From: Doris montereyensis
Lineage: Eukaryota; Mollusca; Gastropoda; Nudibranchia; Dorididae
DNA length: 64,000 nt
Direction of reading: 5' to 3'
Assembly: GCA_037039925.1 (NCBI GenBank)
Contig: JAXRKP010000646.1
Location: 112,501-176,500, forward strand
The stretch's first letter is position 1. The number at the start of each line of letters is the position of its first letter. The notes beneath the pieces are model-generated. The model did no database searches. It was not told where the DNA came from and saw only the letters and a program-made list of their open reading frames with translations. A program made the position numbers and the translations under genes. This document shows positions 1 through 41,494 of this stretch, piece after piece.

Positions 1-1050
1 GGTTTAACATCAACACATCAATCACCTATGACATCAGTACGGCTGGCCTGAAGTGTCTGTTAGAAATTCTCTTTATTTCAATAAAAGTTGAAAAATTAGT
101 GGTGGTATTCGTATCTAGCCACCTGGTGTATACATGAAAGGGAATCGATTCTTAACACTAGAAAACGGCTCGCTCAGCCAGCGCAATGGCTGCCATGCAC
201 CAGTTGACTCGCTGACAGTCATCGCCACGGCACGAGGGCTGCCACCCCTCTAAGTTTTACGAGTTCACAGGGTAGTGTGACTGACCAGGCCATCACCAAT
301 CTATTGAATTAAGTCGCATGGCGTATGACAAGAAGCCCCTAGCGATGGGCGTCCTAGAAGGATCGTTCCATTTTACAACAGAGGTGACCAATACATGAAA
401 GCCTACTTCATTCATAATACAGCTGTAAGCATCGTTTCTACCAGTTGTCCAAGGTAAAGATAAGGATGGACACACTCTTTTTGAAATAGACTCAAACGAA
501 TGCCTGTTGGACGTAAGCTTATGAGCCTGAACGCATCTTTTTTCCTGTTTACTATACTAAATAGTACTAATCAGAAAGCAATAATTATTCATTATTTTAA
601 AAGAGGGTGAGTGTAAGACAGTAAGAGAGTAACAGGAAGGTGGAATATTCAGGCCTCTCTTGACCTGTCCTTCCTTATCCGGCAAATGCCGGGCATTGTC
701 CCTGAGACCATTTGTAGCAGGCAAATGGGAAATCCTGGACATAGCACTGAACGGAGTGCTGTAACAAACCAGCATTTACCAGTCATAGCTTTTACCCATG
801 TTAAGAAGTGCCTGTGCTTCTTATGATGAGAGTGAATTAATGGGAAGTAAGAAAGGATTTCTAATTGAACTAATTCTAGTACCATTGTATTACCATTTTT
901 TTTGATTTGCTAAACCTGTCTATTACTTCCATCACCTCACTTATTTTGGATTTCTTTAAGCAACATACAGGTTTATTAGCTTTTACCCTTTGAATAAGAT
1001 CTAGGTACAGCTCATGTACTCAACTAAATTTTCTGGTTTATTGCTTACAG
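1..1050. other. Upstream flank of IFT88, no gene recognised
   Basis: No protein family is recognisable on either strand; the short open frames here look like chance. About 160-260 is somewhat GC-richer than its surroundings and could belong to an unseen 5' exon or promoter. I found no convincing ciliary X-box. The stretch ends in a good splice acceptor (ttgcttacag, ending at 1050), so the true transcription start lies upstream of 1051. Confidence 0.4.
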
Positions 1051-1095
1051 GTATTTTTTAAAGTTGGCTTTCAAGGGATGAATCGCATGAACGTC

Positions 1096-29253
<28,158 letters not shown>

Positions 29254-29588
29254 AAATGTTTTGCCTGTTTTACATGCTCCATAGAATAGATTTTTCTTTA
29301 AGTCCGTCCACAATTATAAATGATATGGTTCAAGTTTGAAATTGGTGCAACTAAGAGTATGACAGTAGAAGAAAACATCCTTTTATTATGTGACAACTTC
29401 TTCTCTTTTCTATTGAAAAAATGTTGTATTTATTTTGAGAAGCTTCTTTTTTTTTTCATTCTATGATAACATTTTAATGAAATAAGTACCAAAATTGTCT
29501 TTTCATTTCATTTGAGACATCCATTTTAGTGGTAATGTGATAAGACAAAGATATTTTTCTGTGATATTTTCATTCCATGTTGTTTTTG

Positions 29589-29594
29589 AATAAA
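29589..29594 (+). terminator. IFT88 polyadenylation signal AATAAA
   Basis: Canonical AATAAA about 335 bases after the inferred stop, in a T-rich 3' UTR with no earlier canonical hexamer. Confidence 0.6.
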
Positions 29595-29599
29595 ACTGT

Positions 29600-30330
29600 T
29601 CTCAAATTTAAATGAAACCTTTACTTAATGACATTTATTGAACGGAATGATTTGATGAATGCAAGACAGGTTTCAATGGGTTATGTATTGTGTTCAAGTT
29701 CAGTCGCTATTTGAAGGGTTAATTATTTAGATGAAACAAAATGGAACGCGAAAGTTGCAATTCACATTAGTCTGTTTCTTTTTCACAGAAGGGGGGGGGG
29801 GGATATATTTTTTTAAATTAAACTTAATTGATATTATTTTTTTCAAGTTTCATAAGAAAAGAAAAAGCATGTTTCTCTGGGTATGGGCAGGAAATGGCAA
29901 TGTATTAGGTACCTGAGATAAATATGCTGAGCATTAAAATAAATATACGAAATATTCAAAATCTGGGTTGAACAACTGGATGTAGAAATAAGAAAATGAG
30001 GTATCTGAAATCGTTTGTTTTATTTTGGAGAAAGCATGTTCAAGAGGTCTTCTGAGTATTATTTGTGTACGCTCAAACCTCGTTATACTACCAACTGTTG
30101 TGCTAGTGGTAATTTGGCGTTATAAAGTGAATGACATTATAACGAAAACTGCCTCTTTTCAGTATTACCAAGTGACCATTGAAACATTGAACTCAAATAT
30201 ATATCGATAAAATCGTAAAACATGTTGATACGAATTAGTAACTTTACAGCAAGAGGCCAATAGCATTCAGATTAATTTGTGTTAAATGTTTATCAAGATA
30301 TTCGCATTCATATTGAAACTACAGCACTTG
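29600..30330. other. Intergenic, AT-rich
   Basis: No gene. About 30070-30150 contains tcaaacctcgttata and a mirrored ttataacga, typical of pogo/Tigger-type ends, but no element can be delimited. Confidence 0.35.
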
Positions 30331-30740
30331 TTCTATATGTCTCCCATTCTGGCTGATGTATTCTCTACTCTCTAAGACGTAGAATGAAATTGTCAATCAT
30401 CTTCTTGCACTGCTCTTTTGGGATGGATCTCACATATCTTGTGATAGTGTTTCTCAAATTATGAAGTAATTCAAAATTGTTCCCACACATCTTATCCTTG
30501 AGGAATCCCCACAGGTGATAGTCTAAGGGGTTGAAGTCAGGACTATTGGGCGTCCGTTGGTGCATACTGCAGGGGTTGATGATTCTGCTTCCAAAATTAT
30601 CTCCGAGCCATTTTATGTCAGTGTTTGCGATGTGGGAGGTGGCCCCGTCTTGCTGGAACCACTGGTTTCCCATCTTGCTCCTAAAAGCCTTCCAACGGTC
30701 CTTCATAATGAATTCAAGATGGTCATGTAGCAAACAGAGG
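30330..30740 (-). pseudogene. Tc1/mariner-superfamily transposase, C-terminal part
   Basis: A 122-residue open frame (30365-30733) with WFQQDGATSHIA and NSPDFNPLDYHLWGFLKDKM, carrying the second and third acidic positions of the DDE/D catalytic triad. The N-terminal DNA-binding part and first Asp are absent, so it is a truncated copy. Confidence 0.85.
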
Positions 30741-30829
30741 TAACTATCACTGTCACTGTATTGTGATCTTCGTGCAAGAAGAAATAAATCATAGACACAG
30801 AAAGATCAAAAGACACTAAAGAATAAGCC

Positions 30830-31760
30830 GAGGAAGGGCTGAAAAGAATCGACAAATATGATCTCCAGGATAATATGAAGTTTGGTGCCTGCAGTTCATG
30901 TTGATTCCCAAGCTCTTATGGCCCCTACTGGTATATGACATGTACAACTGTTGTTGATGCAATCAAAGTCAAGATTAATAAATATATTAGGAAATGGTTT
31001 AAATTTGATGTACCATCCTGTCTTTCAAATGTGCCATGACATGCTATTGCCGGCAGGCAAAAATCCAGCTACCTTTGAAATTTGTTGTTGAAGAATACAA
31101 AGAATGAAAATCAAGGCTGCAAATTATACTCACAAATTTTGAGAGCAGCCCAGCCACAGCTAAAAAGTGGAAGGAAATGGACAGCCACAGACACAGTAAA
31201 AACATCCCACGACTGCTTGAGGATGAGAGGGAAGAAAGTAATCAGACAGACACAAAACAACCATGTAGGGCTAGGAACATCTCAGACAAAATGGTGGTCG
31301 AAATTGGAAGACAAAGAAAAGAGAGATATGATCGTCCAGGAAGTAAGGCAGGAAGAGGACACTAAACGAGTTCAGAGAGCAGTCCAACAATATCAGCAAG
31401 GCCATTGGACAACCTGAGAAAACGCCTTGCAGAGGAGTCTGACCTGGAACGATCTATGGCAAATGGCAACGGTAAGGATAAGTTTCATAATCTGATCAGT
31501 AGTATGACCTCTTACCTTCAAATGGAAATGTGGTGAAGTGGGAGAAAACAACCGATGCAAAAGCCGAACATATGACCAGAGTACTGGCAGTAGATGTTGG
31601 AGTCAGAGGGTTTGTAGGAGCTCAACTTATTCCTTCCTAAAACAGTTCTCAATTACAGGAAACAAGCGTATTAGAGCACTCAAACAGTTGGCAGAAAATC
31701 GGAAAAGAGCTCCAGTTGGATCTGGTCAAGAAAGAAATGAAAGCTTGCTTCATATAGAAT
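30830..31760 (+). mobile_element. Retroelement reverse transcriptase, C-terminal region (family X)
   Basis: Broken + frames give PKLLWPLLVYDM, INKYIRKWFKFDVPSCLSNV, LKSGRKWTATDTV, a GLGTSQTKWW...EKRDMIVQEVRQEE block and LEHSNSWQKI. I recognise this order from RT proteins common in aquatic invertebrates and fish, but not the clade. Its N-terminal partner lies inverted at 31990-33090. Confidence 0.55.
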
Positions 31761-31989
31761 AAAAATTTACCATTAAGTATGGATGTAAAGTGGTAGCTGC
31801 AAAAAATGCAGTGGCCAATTAGAAAAGTCAAGCAACGATGAGTCTGTTTAGCCGGTGGATGGGTGATCAAAACTGGCGAGGAAAAGAAAGGCAGAGTGGC
31901 ACCTATGAGTCATGACCTAGTTGTGACCGGGCCCCCAAGTGTAAGGAGGTTAAGGGCCGAAACACGTGATCGACGGGGGTACTTTTCTT

Positions 31990-33090
31990 CTGAAAATTCT
32001 GTCTTTAGCTCCCATTGAGTTTCCTTCTACTACAGGGACACCGAGAATACCTCCCTTTAAACAGTCGTGTCAGTGTATTCGTTACTGATCAGAAATTTTG
32101 TCGATCTGAAGAAGGCCATGGCAGAGAAGAATATTTTGCCTTCTACATTTATAATTGAAATGGATCTTGACTGGCTTTGCTCTTTTGGGATGTACACTCC
32201 ATCTGCTACCATCCATTGATCGCTTAGCTTTTCATTTCTCCATGCTGAGCAAGTCATCTTATGTAACCATACCAGAACCTTTGGGCATCTCTTTGTACAG
32301 TACATTATTAAGATGTTCCGTTCGGCCTGGATGAGAACTTGGCTTTGGCCTCATGGACCACAGATGTAACTTTCTTCAATAAAAGGGGTCTACTGCTAAA
32401 CCTACTTTTGGGTGCTGCAAGCCATTTCAAACCCTCAATTTGGTCCAATGGTTGATTGCGATCTGGGTCAGAATATATTTCCCTGAGATGTGCAAGTGTC
32501 ACTTTGTCAGTTGATAGGGTTCCTGACTTAGGCTGTTAAAATAATTGACGTGCAAACTTGATATGCTCTCTGAAAAATCTGTCATGTGTTTACTCTCTTT
32601 GGTATCTCCTTTTTCTTTCTGTTTTGACTTTGCTCAGAACATTATACTTTGTATTCAAATCTTCCCATGACTTTTGCAGCCCTTTCTTTTCAAATTCCGA
32701 GGCTTGCTTCATAAGTTTTTTTTTCAGATCGTTCTTCTTTCTCCTTATGTTGTCCATCTCTATTTCAGTATTTGGCGTCTGTTCAGGACGACATGGTCAC
32801 GGTGGTGTTTTTTGGCTGTTTCACTCCGAGTGTTTCTCGGTACGTTTGGTAGACAATTTCACCATAGGTTGTTGACGTTTGGTCTCGCGTGCTATTTCCT
32901 ATCATGGTCTTCAGCCTCTTGCTGATCTTATTGTCCAGAGATCCCCATTGATCTTTTGTGCTAGCGGGTGGAAATGTGATCTTTGGGCGTCTCTCATCAA
33001 GAAATTGCAAGAGTTCCTTGTCAGAATCTATTGCTTGGATGTCCATATCACTGTGGTTGTATTCCTGGCCTTGATTTTCTGACAACTATC
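31990..33090 (-). mobile_element. Retroelement reverse transcriptase, N-terminal region (family X, inverted)
   Basis: Minus frames: a 100-residue frame (32783-33085), then LREIYSDPDRNQP, AKFSSRPNGTS, YIPKEQSQSRSISIINVEGK and IFFSAMAF, matching the start of an RT domain (P-NG-, IPKE, LLNVEGKIF). Same recalled family as 30830-31760 but on the opposite strand. Confidence 0.55.
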
Positions 33091-33234
33091 CTGTCGGAGT
33101 AGAGTGTTGTAATTCACTCATTGAATTCGTCATGCATCCCTTCGTTGTTCGATAAATCTCCATTCCTCTTTCAGTGGAAATTTTCCTACCACTGACATAT
33201 ACATGGAAACTTTATTCGCTCGTCTTCATTCAAA

Positions 33235-34015
33235 GTCTGAATTGGCTTGTCCAAAAACAACAAACCAACTGTTCACTTGCAAAGTTATAACTCACTTATC
33301 CAAAAACAACAAACCAACTGTTCACGCGCAAAGTTATAACTCACTTATCCAAAAACAATAAACCAACTGTTCACTCGCAAAGTTATAACTCACTTGTCCA
33401 AAAACAATAAACCAACTGTTCACTCACAAAGTTATAACTCACTTATCCAAAAACAATAAACCAACTGTTCACTCACAAAGTTATAACTCACTTATCCAAA
33501 AACAACAAACCAACTGTTCACTCACAAAGTTATAACCAACTTATCCAAAAACAATAAACCAACTGTTCACTCACAAAGTTATAACTCACTTATCCAAAAA
33601 CAACAAACCAACTGTTCACTCACAAAGTTATAACTCACTTATCCAAAAGTTCACTCACAAAGTTATAACTCACTTATCCAAAAACAATAAACCAACTGTT
33701 CACTCACAAAGTTATAACTCACTTATCCAAAAACAACAAACCAACTGTTCACTCACAAAGTTATAACTCACTTATCCAAAAACAACAAACCAACTGTTCA
33801 CTCACAAAGTTATAACTCACTTATCCAAAAACAACAAACCAACTGTTCACTCACAAAGTTATAACCAACTTATCCAAAAACAATAAACCAACTGTTCACT
33901 CACAAAGTTATAACTCACTTATCCAAAAACAATAAACCAACTGTTCACTCACAAAGTTATAACTCACTTATCCAAAAACAATAAACCAACTGTTCACTCA
34001 CAAAGTTATGACCCA
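33235..34015. repeat. 49-bp satellite, about 16 copies
   Basis: Unit gttataactcacttatccaa aaacaacaaaccaactgttc actcacaaa; copies differ mainly by aacaac/aacaat and by ccaac for ctcac, with one truncated copy near 33645. Confidence 0.95.
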
Positions 34016-34169
34016 CCTCTCCTTACACAAAGAATGTATTTTATCTATTAGCGCCAAAGAATGGGATCTTAGCATTTCATTCGCAAAACTCCCAAAGCAA
34101 ACCCACCCATGCCCAATAACTCACACTTACTGACTCCTTTTATTACACGCCAGGAGGTTTTTCAAAATG

Positions 34170-34445
34170 AGGGGGACTCGGTAGTCCAGAGGCAATGTGT
34201 TGACCTCTAAAACCAAAAGGTAATGGGTTCGACGCTGCCAACGGTCAACAATATATCTAAAAATTGTATCTACTACCCTGGTCCAGGTAGGTGGATCGAC
34301 ATCTAGTCCCATCGGAGACGGATGATAAAAAAGGACGTCCCGTGTAGTTAGCAACATTCTGTGCACACTAAAAATCCTACCAAAAAACCCCCAGATCACC
34401 TTAGTTGTGGCGTGGATGTGGATACATTAAATCAAATTAAATATA
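34170..34445 (+). mobile_element. tRNA-derived SINE, family 1, copy 1
   Basis: Head gggggactcggtagtccaga ggcaatg (A box tagtccagagg) and B box gggttcgacgc, body ctggtccaggtaggtggatc, agtcccatc, ctgtgcac, end atcaccttagttgtgg. Orientation and ends as in 58464-58765. Confidence 0.75.
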
Positions 34446-34969
34446 AACAAAAATTCAAGATTATGTATTTATAATATCACTCAAATCAACTGAATGTAGA
34501 TTTCATATTACCTTAATCTCAATGGGATTACCCCAAGGATCTGAAAGGAATCACAAAGGGACAGATGATGATCTTGGCGACTTGTTGTATTCGGACGATT
34601 TACGAAACAAATTCATCTTTTTAGTCTCTTTTTTTTAGATTATTGTATCGTGCACTAGTCTACCAGATGACAGCATTGATAACGGGAACATACAAAATAT
34701 CTCACACAACACACAACATTTGCACTTATCATGGCAACAGGCCATGCTTTGGTCTCTCAGACTAATCTGTGCAACGTTGGGATGACATATCATGTAGTGT
34801 AATCCAGGCGACCTAAGAGAATGTCGTGTATCCTATTCATAGATAAAAGCTGTCTGAGATAAAGGCAGATGCGCCGGCCGACGCTTTGTGAGTGAGGGTT
34901 TCATCTGCAAGACTACTTTCCCATCTGATGAAATTTATATATATCTTACTGCTCAAGAAAAATTGAAGA

Positions 34970-35335
34970 CATCGTAGCAGACCAAAACCACCCACTAACA
35001 CCTCAAATCAAAATTTCCAAACACTCCAAAAGACCAAATTATTTTGTATGCCATAAAGAAAGGTATAAAAGATAATTCTTACCATCATCTGTAAAATTAT
35101 TATGACTGCCATCACCAGTTTCATTCTCATCATCGCTCTTTTGAACATTATTCATTGCAATGACTACGTTTACATGTATTAGAAGAAAGTTAATTTTTTG
35201 TTGTTATACATGTTTTGATCTCGTAATGCTTACATGTGTGCAAGCTGTTTGTGTGTGAAGAATAATTCATTTATAGTAAAAATATGTTGTATTCACATTG
35301 TTATATTGAAGGTATTGGACAATAAAGTTGTATCT
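34970..35335 (+). repeat. Element arm, + copy, inverted relative to 38345-38765
   Basis: agaccaaaaccacccactaa through gttttgatctcgtaatgctt to attggacaataaagttgt. The reverse complement lies 3 kb away with the same order. The ataaag end looks like a LINE 3' tail. Confidence 0.65.
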
Positions 35336-35344
35336 ACCTTGCAC

Positions 35345-35455
35345 AATAATTTAAATCTCGCATAGATCTAGATTCTAGATCCCAGATCTAGCATGCCTTT
35401 TGATTTGCATTTGTGCTGGGCAGATTAAGATCTAGAATCTATATATATTTAGTAA
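35345..35455. repeat. AGATCTAG-rich palindromic repeat
   Basis: Overlapping tagatctagattctagat words. Similar clusters at 37045-37105 and 43665-43865. Confidence 0.6.
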
Positions 35456-35475
35456 ATGACAAATTCTTGAATGTA

Positions 35476-35770
<295 letters not shown>

Positions 35771-35895
35771 ACAGAGAGATAAGGAACACAGAGAGATAAG
35801 GACAGAGAGCGACTACGTGTAACTTAATTTCAAGATTATACTATTAAGAACAGGAATAATAACATTGCATTCTTCCGGGGGGGGGGGGGGGGGCT

Positions 35896-35933
<38 letters not shown>

Positions 35934-36348
35934 AGAGTGAGAGAGAGAGAGATAGAGAGAGAGAAAAGAGAGAGAGACAGACTGACAGATATAGAGCAAC
36001 ATGATAGGGGGTTTTAATCAAATTGATGATGGCAAAAAAATGTGTAACTTTATTTCAAGATTATACTTTCAAAAACAGGAATAATAATATTTCACATACC
36101 TGGTGCTGTAGATCTAATCCATTAACAAAATATTTCCCTCTGCATTTAATTTGGGCTTGGTACCGATTAAGGCTGCATTGCATATATAGTTCACGTGTTC
36201 TAAAGCACTGGCTTGGTATGAATTGAAGGTTCATTAATCCAATAATTTTATTTTCCTGTTGAAATTGAAGATGATAATTTTGCTATTTTTCTACGTTGTT
36301 GCCCAGAATTAGGTCTAGCCTGTTCTTGTTGAAGACAGAAACGTTTCA

Positions 36349-36754
36349 TTAAAATAATTGACAATCCTCATCAGTGACTTTGAACAAAGTTCCAAAAATA
36401 ATGTGAAACAGACTTGGGAATTCTTGGAAAATGCTAATGAGTCTTATGTGACAAGAAACCTCTTTGCTCATTTTAAAAAAGACATCACATATCCTAGAAT
36501 GTTGAACAATTCTCAGATGGGTATGATAGTGCACCACGATACATATTTTCCGTGAAAGTCCCGGCATTATCTGACAGGTAGGATGGCGATCCCTGCAAAC
36601 CTGAATCTTTAAAGGCCATATATCCCCCTATGTACAATAGTGCCATCTTCTCATCCCCTATAAGAGATTCAACTTGAGGATGAACATTGTCAAGAATGGA
36701 AATTTCATGCTCAGTTATTATTTTAAGATAAAGGTTTTGAGTAATCAATATCAT
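36349..36754 (-). pseudogene. Possible transposase fragment
   Basis: Two overlapping minus frames; one has DEKMALLYIGGYMAFK, like the 'YIAGYVA-K' segment near the end of P-element/THAP9-type transposases. Too short to assign. Confidence 0.3.
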
Positions 36755-36759
36755 TATCT

Positions 36760-38010
36760 ACTTCATTTTTAAGCATGAACTTGGCTCTGTCAATTGAAAT
36801 TGTATTGATATTAAAGTGATGGGAATTATTTTGACTAAATGTAGATCTAGAGATGGGGACTACGGTTTCCTGCTGATTCAGTCAAGAACAATTTAAGAAG
36901 TATACAGTAAAATATATAATCCAAGTGCATGAACAGTTAATTGTTGAAAGCGATCAATGGTGACAGAGAGCTGAGATTCGAGACAGCACAAACTTGAGAA
37001 AGCACCGCTTAACCAACTTTAATCAAGATATATATATGTATTCTAAATATAGATCTAGATCTAGCTGGCTCTAGATAGATCTAGATCTAGATCTAGATTC
37101 AGTAACAGTAGAATTCCACTAGATCATATCAACTCTCTGTATCAATCTCAAAATCGTCTATAGTGTATGCAACATAAACAAGAATGAGATATAATTCAAC
37201 TAATAAATCCAAAAAACGAAAAAGAGAAGACAGTATCATCTTCAACAACATTCAAAATCGAAACCGGCTCTTACTTGTAAAGTGTAAACAGTTGAGGTTG
37301 ACTACAGATTACGTTTCGGTATCGGTGTATCAGTTTACTTGGATTGTATTAGCCCGATAATGCAGGTTTTCATAGAAGAAAACGCATGTAGGTGTAATTG
37401 GAAACGGTAAGGATGAAGACAAAAGAGTATCTTTATATTGAAACTTAACATATTATGCTAAACAACATCTCAGATTATAATAGAAAAGATGTAATATAAA
37501 GTTTAATTATTATACTTGATGCATTTTATGACTATGAATACAAGAAAAGATAAATCAAATGAAAACTTTTTCTGATCTCCCTTTAGCTGAGCAGATTCGT
37601 CGGCCAGGATGGCCAGCCTCTATCTGACAGCCCTTATCTAGATTACACGGCCTTCTCTTAGGTCGCCTGGAGTGTAATGCTTTAGCAACTAAAAATGATT
37701 TCACTTTGATGTTAGGTTTTTCAAAAGGATCAATACAGTTCTTCATCTCTCACAGCATAGATCTAACTAATATTAACAATAAATGCAATAGTTTTATAAA
37801 CTTGTATAGATTTTCTTACCATGTTGTTCAAAAGCTTTGAAGCTGACTATTTCTGCTGTTGGCTGCGGCTGTGTGTTATATGGTGGTGTGAGTGGAAGGT
37901 GTTTTGAGTGATATATTATGAGTAAACTTATGTACTAAATGTATTTTTGTAATATGAGAAATGTAAATCAAAAGAAAAATTGCATTCTTTGGACAATAAA
38001 GATTCATCAT
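36760..38010. other. Intergenic stretch
   Basis: AT-rich; TCTAGATC palindromes at 37045-37105. Otherwise no family recognised. Confidence 0.35.
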
Positions 38011-41000
38011 ATTCATTGCGTTTTCACCCTATACCAGGGTATAGGCCATGAACAACAGACTTCCACTCATCCTATCTTGGGAAATTCTTGTCAAGTCCTT
38101 CCACAAAAGACCTCCTCTCTTCAATTCATCCTTCACCAGACTTCTCCAGGTTATTTGTGGCCTACCCCTAATCTTCTGCCCCCGTGGGTTCCACTGAGGT
38201 TTTCTGGGGGTGTGTCCTATCCATCTCCATCTCCGTTGTCCTATTTCTTCTGCTATTGGTTTCTGCAGTGTTTTTTCTCAGAGTGTTTCATTTTGAATTT
38301 TATCTGACCCCTGAATCCGTAATATTTTCCAAGGGTAAATGTTAAGATAAGATTACATAAGATATAACTTTATTGTCCAAAAGTGGCACATTGTTTTGGT
38401 GTTACAATACCTACAATGTAGTAATATGAAATACAATGTACAACACATTTTACTATACCTAAATTATTCTTCACACACAAACAGCTTACACACATTTAAG
38501 CATTACGAGATCAAAACATGTATAAAATAACAACAAAGAATTAACATTTTTCTTATACATGTAAATGTAGCCATTGCAATAAATAATGTTCAAAAGAGCG
38601 GTGGTGATGATGAAACTGGTGATGGTAGTCATAGTAATTTTACAGATGATGGAAAGAATTATCTGTGATATATTTTGTTTATGGCACAAAAAATAAATGG
38701 GTCTTTTGGAGCGTTTGGAAATTTTTATTTGAGGGGTTAGTGGGTGGTTTTGGTCTGTTACAATGGCTTCAATTTTCCTCGAACAGTAAGATATATAAAT
38801 TTCACCGAAGGATGGGAAAGTGCATTGGGATATTTTACCTGCTTTTTAAATAATACTATTGTTGACAAAGCTCTGACGTTTTCTGCTCCAGGTCTTAGAG
38901 CCTTCAATCCATATAACAGTACCGATTTGACATTGGAGTTCAAACGTATTATAATCTTTGTTCTAGGGGTGATGGTATGGTCTTTTTCAGATCTTGTTCA
39001 AATTCCTGAATGCTGTTCTTGATTTTCTTATTCTTGTCTTGATTTTCGCTGTTGTTTCCCCTACATATCTACTACACTGCCAAGATAGCTAAAGTTGTCC
39101 ACTATTTCCTGAGTTGACTGTTTTCATTTTAAGTATTTTTAGTTTTTCAGGATGTATTCTGAGGCCAATAGAAATGGATAATTTTGAAATACTTGTCGTT
39201 TTACTCTGCGTCTGCTGCTGGTTGTATGAGAATATTACCAGGTTGTCTGCAAAGTTAAGATCATCTAGATGAGTCCATAGTGTCCACTGAATGCCATTTC
39301 TTCTTCCTGCTGTTGTTTTTTTGATAAGCCAGTCAATTGCCAGAATAAAGAGGAATAGAAATACAAGGCAACCTTATCTTACACCTGTTTTTATCTCAAA
39401 ACTGTCTGTAAGTTGTCCATCATATAAAATCATACAATTTGTGCCATTGTACATCTTTTTTGTTAGGTTGACGATTTTCTGGGGTATACCATAGTGCCTC
39501 ATGATTTTCCATAAGGTGGCCATATCAACACTGTCAAATTACCTTTTCGTAATCAACAAAGTTTATTTTCAATTATAAGTTTCTGGTCTGTACAAGAATG
39601 TTTTTTTCCAGAAGCCTGTCTGCTGGTCTCTGGGTTGTTCATCTGAGGCATCCTTGATCCTTTCGCATAAAATCCTGCTAATAACCTTACTTGGGAAGGA
39701 GAGGAGAGTCATTCCTATGTAATTATTGCAGTTGCTAAGATCCCATTTCTTCAGAAGTTTTACGAGATCTCCTCTTTCCAATCTGTTGGGACCTGCTCTT
39801 CATTTCACACCCTTTGAAACAAGCCGTGTAAAATATTGACTGTTGTAGATATATCTGTCTTCAATGCTTCTGGTAGTATAGAATCTGTTTGAATGGAGTT
39901 TAGCTAATAGCCTTTGCAATCTCTTCTCGTGTTGATAATCCACAGCTGATAAAGATATCTCTTTTTGCAGCCATGGTGTCTCATGAGTTTTCAGTCTGTT
40001 TAGTAGATGTTCAAAATCGTCTTTTCTGTCCTTCCTTATCAAAAACGGGGTTGCCATTGATATCCTTCATTGGTGTAGCTGATGGCCGGCCTTTACCTGC
40101 TAACAGTTTTGCCGTTTGGTATAATATCATCGTGTGCCCACCATGTGCTGCTTTTTCGGCTCTTTCTGCAAGTTCCGTGACAAACTTGTCCTTGTCCATC
40201 TTGATGCTTTTTCTTTACCTGTCTGGCTGCCACGGCACATTCCTTTATAACTTTTTTTTTTTCAATCCTTGTCCCGCCGCTGTTCAATACTCCTTCTTCC
40301 TCCTCCTGTCTGCTATTTTGTCAAGTGATGTTTCACTAATCCATTTCTTGTGTTTGTAGTCTTTTCTTCCTAAAATTTATCCTCACGGCTCTGTAAAAAC
40401 TTCCTTCACTTGGTTCCAATGGATTTGTATATCCTTCTCGATACGTTCTAGAGGCTGAAATTTGTTTTTGAGACACATTTGAATTGTTCTTTCATGTCTC
40501 TTTGTAGCAGGTTGACTTGTAATTTTGGTTGCCTGAAACCTCTGTTGTTTTCCCATGCCTTAGTTTCAACACTGCCGTGAGCAGATGGTGGTCTGATCTT
40601 ATATCTGCCCCACTGAGAACTCGAACATTTTCCAATGAGCGCCTAAATTTATGAGATATATATACAGAAATTGTCAATTTGATTTTCTGTGTTTCCATCC
40701 GGTGATATCCATGTGGCTTTATGTATCTTCTTGTGTAGGAAATTGGTACCGCCACTAACCAATCCATCAAAGGAGCACATATTTGTAAGCCTTTCTCCAT
40801 TGTCGTTCATCACTCCCAGGCCATGTTTGCCCATTATTTCTTCTTATCCAGTGTTGTCTATTCCTATTTTTGCATTAACATCTCCCATCACGATATTGAC
40901 ATCTCCAGAGGGTAGCTTTTCTATCACTCCCTTTAAACGGTTGTAGAATTGATCCTTCTCTTCGTCACCTGTATCCTTTGTTGGCACGTAGATTTGCACT

Positions 41001-41490
41001 ATGTTGTTGTTAATCCTCTTGCTTCTTGATGAAAATGACGCCATGATGATCCTTGAGCCATGGGCTTTCCATCCTCTAAGTGTTTTCTGTGCTGCTTTAC
41101 TTAAGATGAGAGCAATTCCTTCTCAGTGTGATCCTTGGTCTTTTCCAGAATACAAAATTTGTTCTACTGTTCGGAGGCGGTTCTGTCCATATTGTATCCA
41201 GTGGGATTCTCCGATTCCCAGTATGTGCAGCTTGATCTGGTGCATATGTTGGATAGCCTGTTCACACTTATTTGCTTCATACAAGGTTCGCACATTCCAC
41301 GACGCAACGGAGAGAATTCTTGATTGAAAATGGAGGCCTCGGTCCAATAACTTCCTCGGCTTTCGCCACTGAACATCATCCATCCTTTAACAGGAGCTCC
41401 ATTTTCTCCCAAGCTGCCGTTGTCATTTATCTGTGTTCATGTTTCTGTAACGTTTCTTTTTACACATGGGATTATTAGCCCCACGTCAAC
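38010..41490 (-). mobile_element. RTE-like LINE (endonuclease plus reverse transcriptase), near full length, decayed
   Basis: Minus strand from the right: AP endonuclease start RILSVASWNVRTLYE (near 41310), HILGIGESHW, YVPTKDTGDEEKDQFYNRLK, GDVNIVMGDVNAKIG, then RT pieces DWKRGDLVKL-like (39770), NCNNYIGMTLLSFPSKVISR (39720), a DLNFADNLVIL palm box (about 39240), GLRIHPEKLKILK and a C-terminal GRPQITW-type block near 38140. Many frame breaks. A separate element is inserted at about 38340-38990. Confidence 0.8.
38345..38765 (-). mobile_element. Element arm, minus copy, nested in the RTE-like LINE
   Basis: Reverse complement of 34970-35335 (cgttttgatctcgtaatgc and agaccaaaaccacccactaa both recur). 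It interrupts the LINE, whose coding remains resume at about 38990, so it arrived later. Confidence 0.65.
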
Positions 41491-41494
41491 CTCA

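Noticed and set aside
32558..32925. Hydrophobic + strand frames that could be membrane proteins
   Set aside because: Opposite strand of a retroelement coding remnant (31990-33090).
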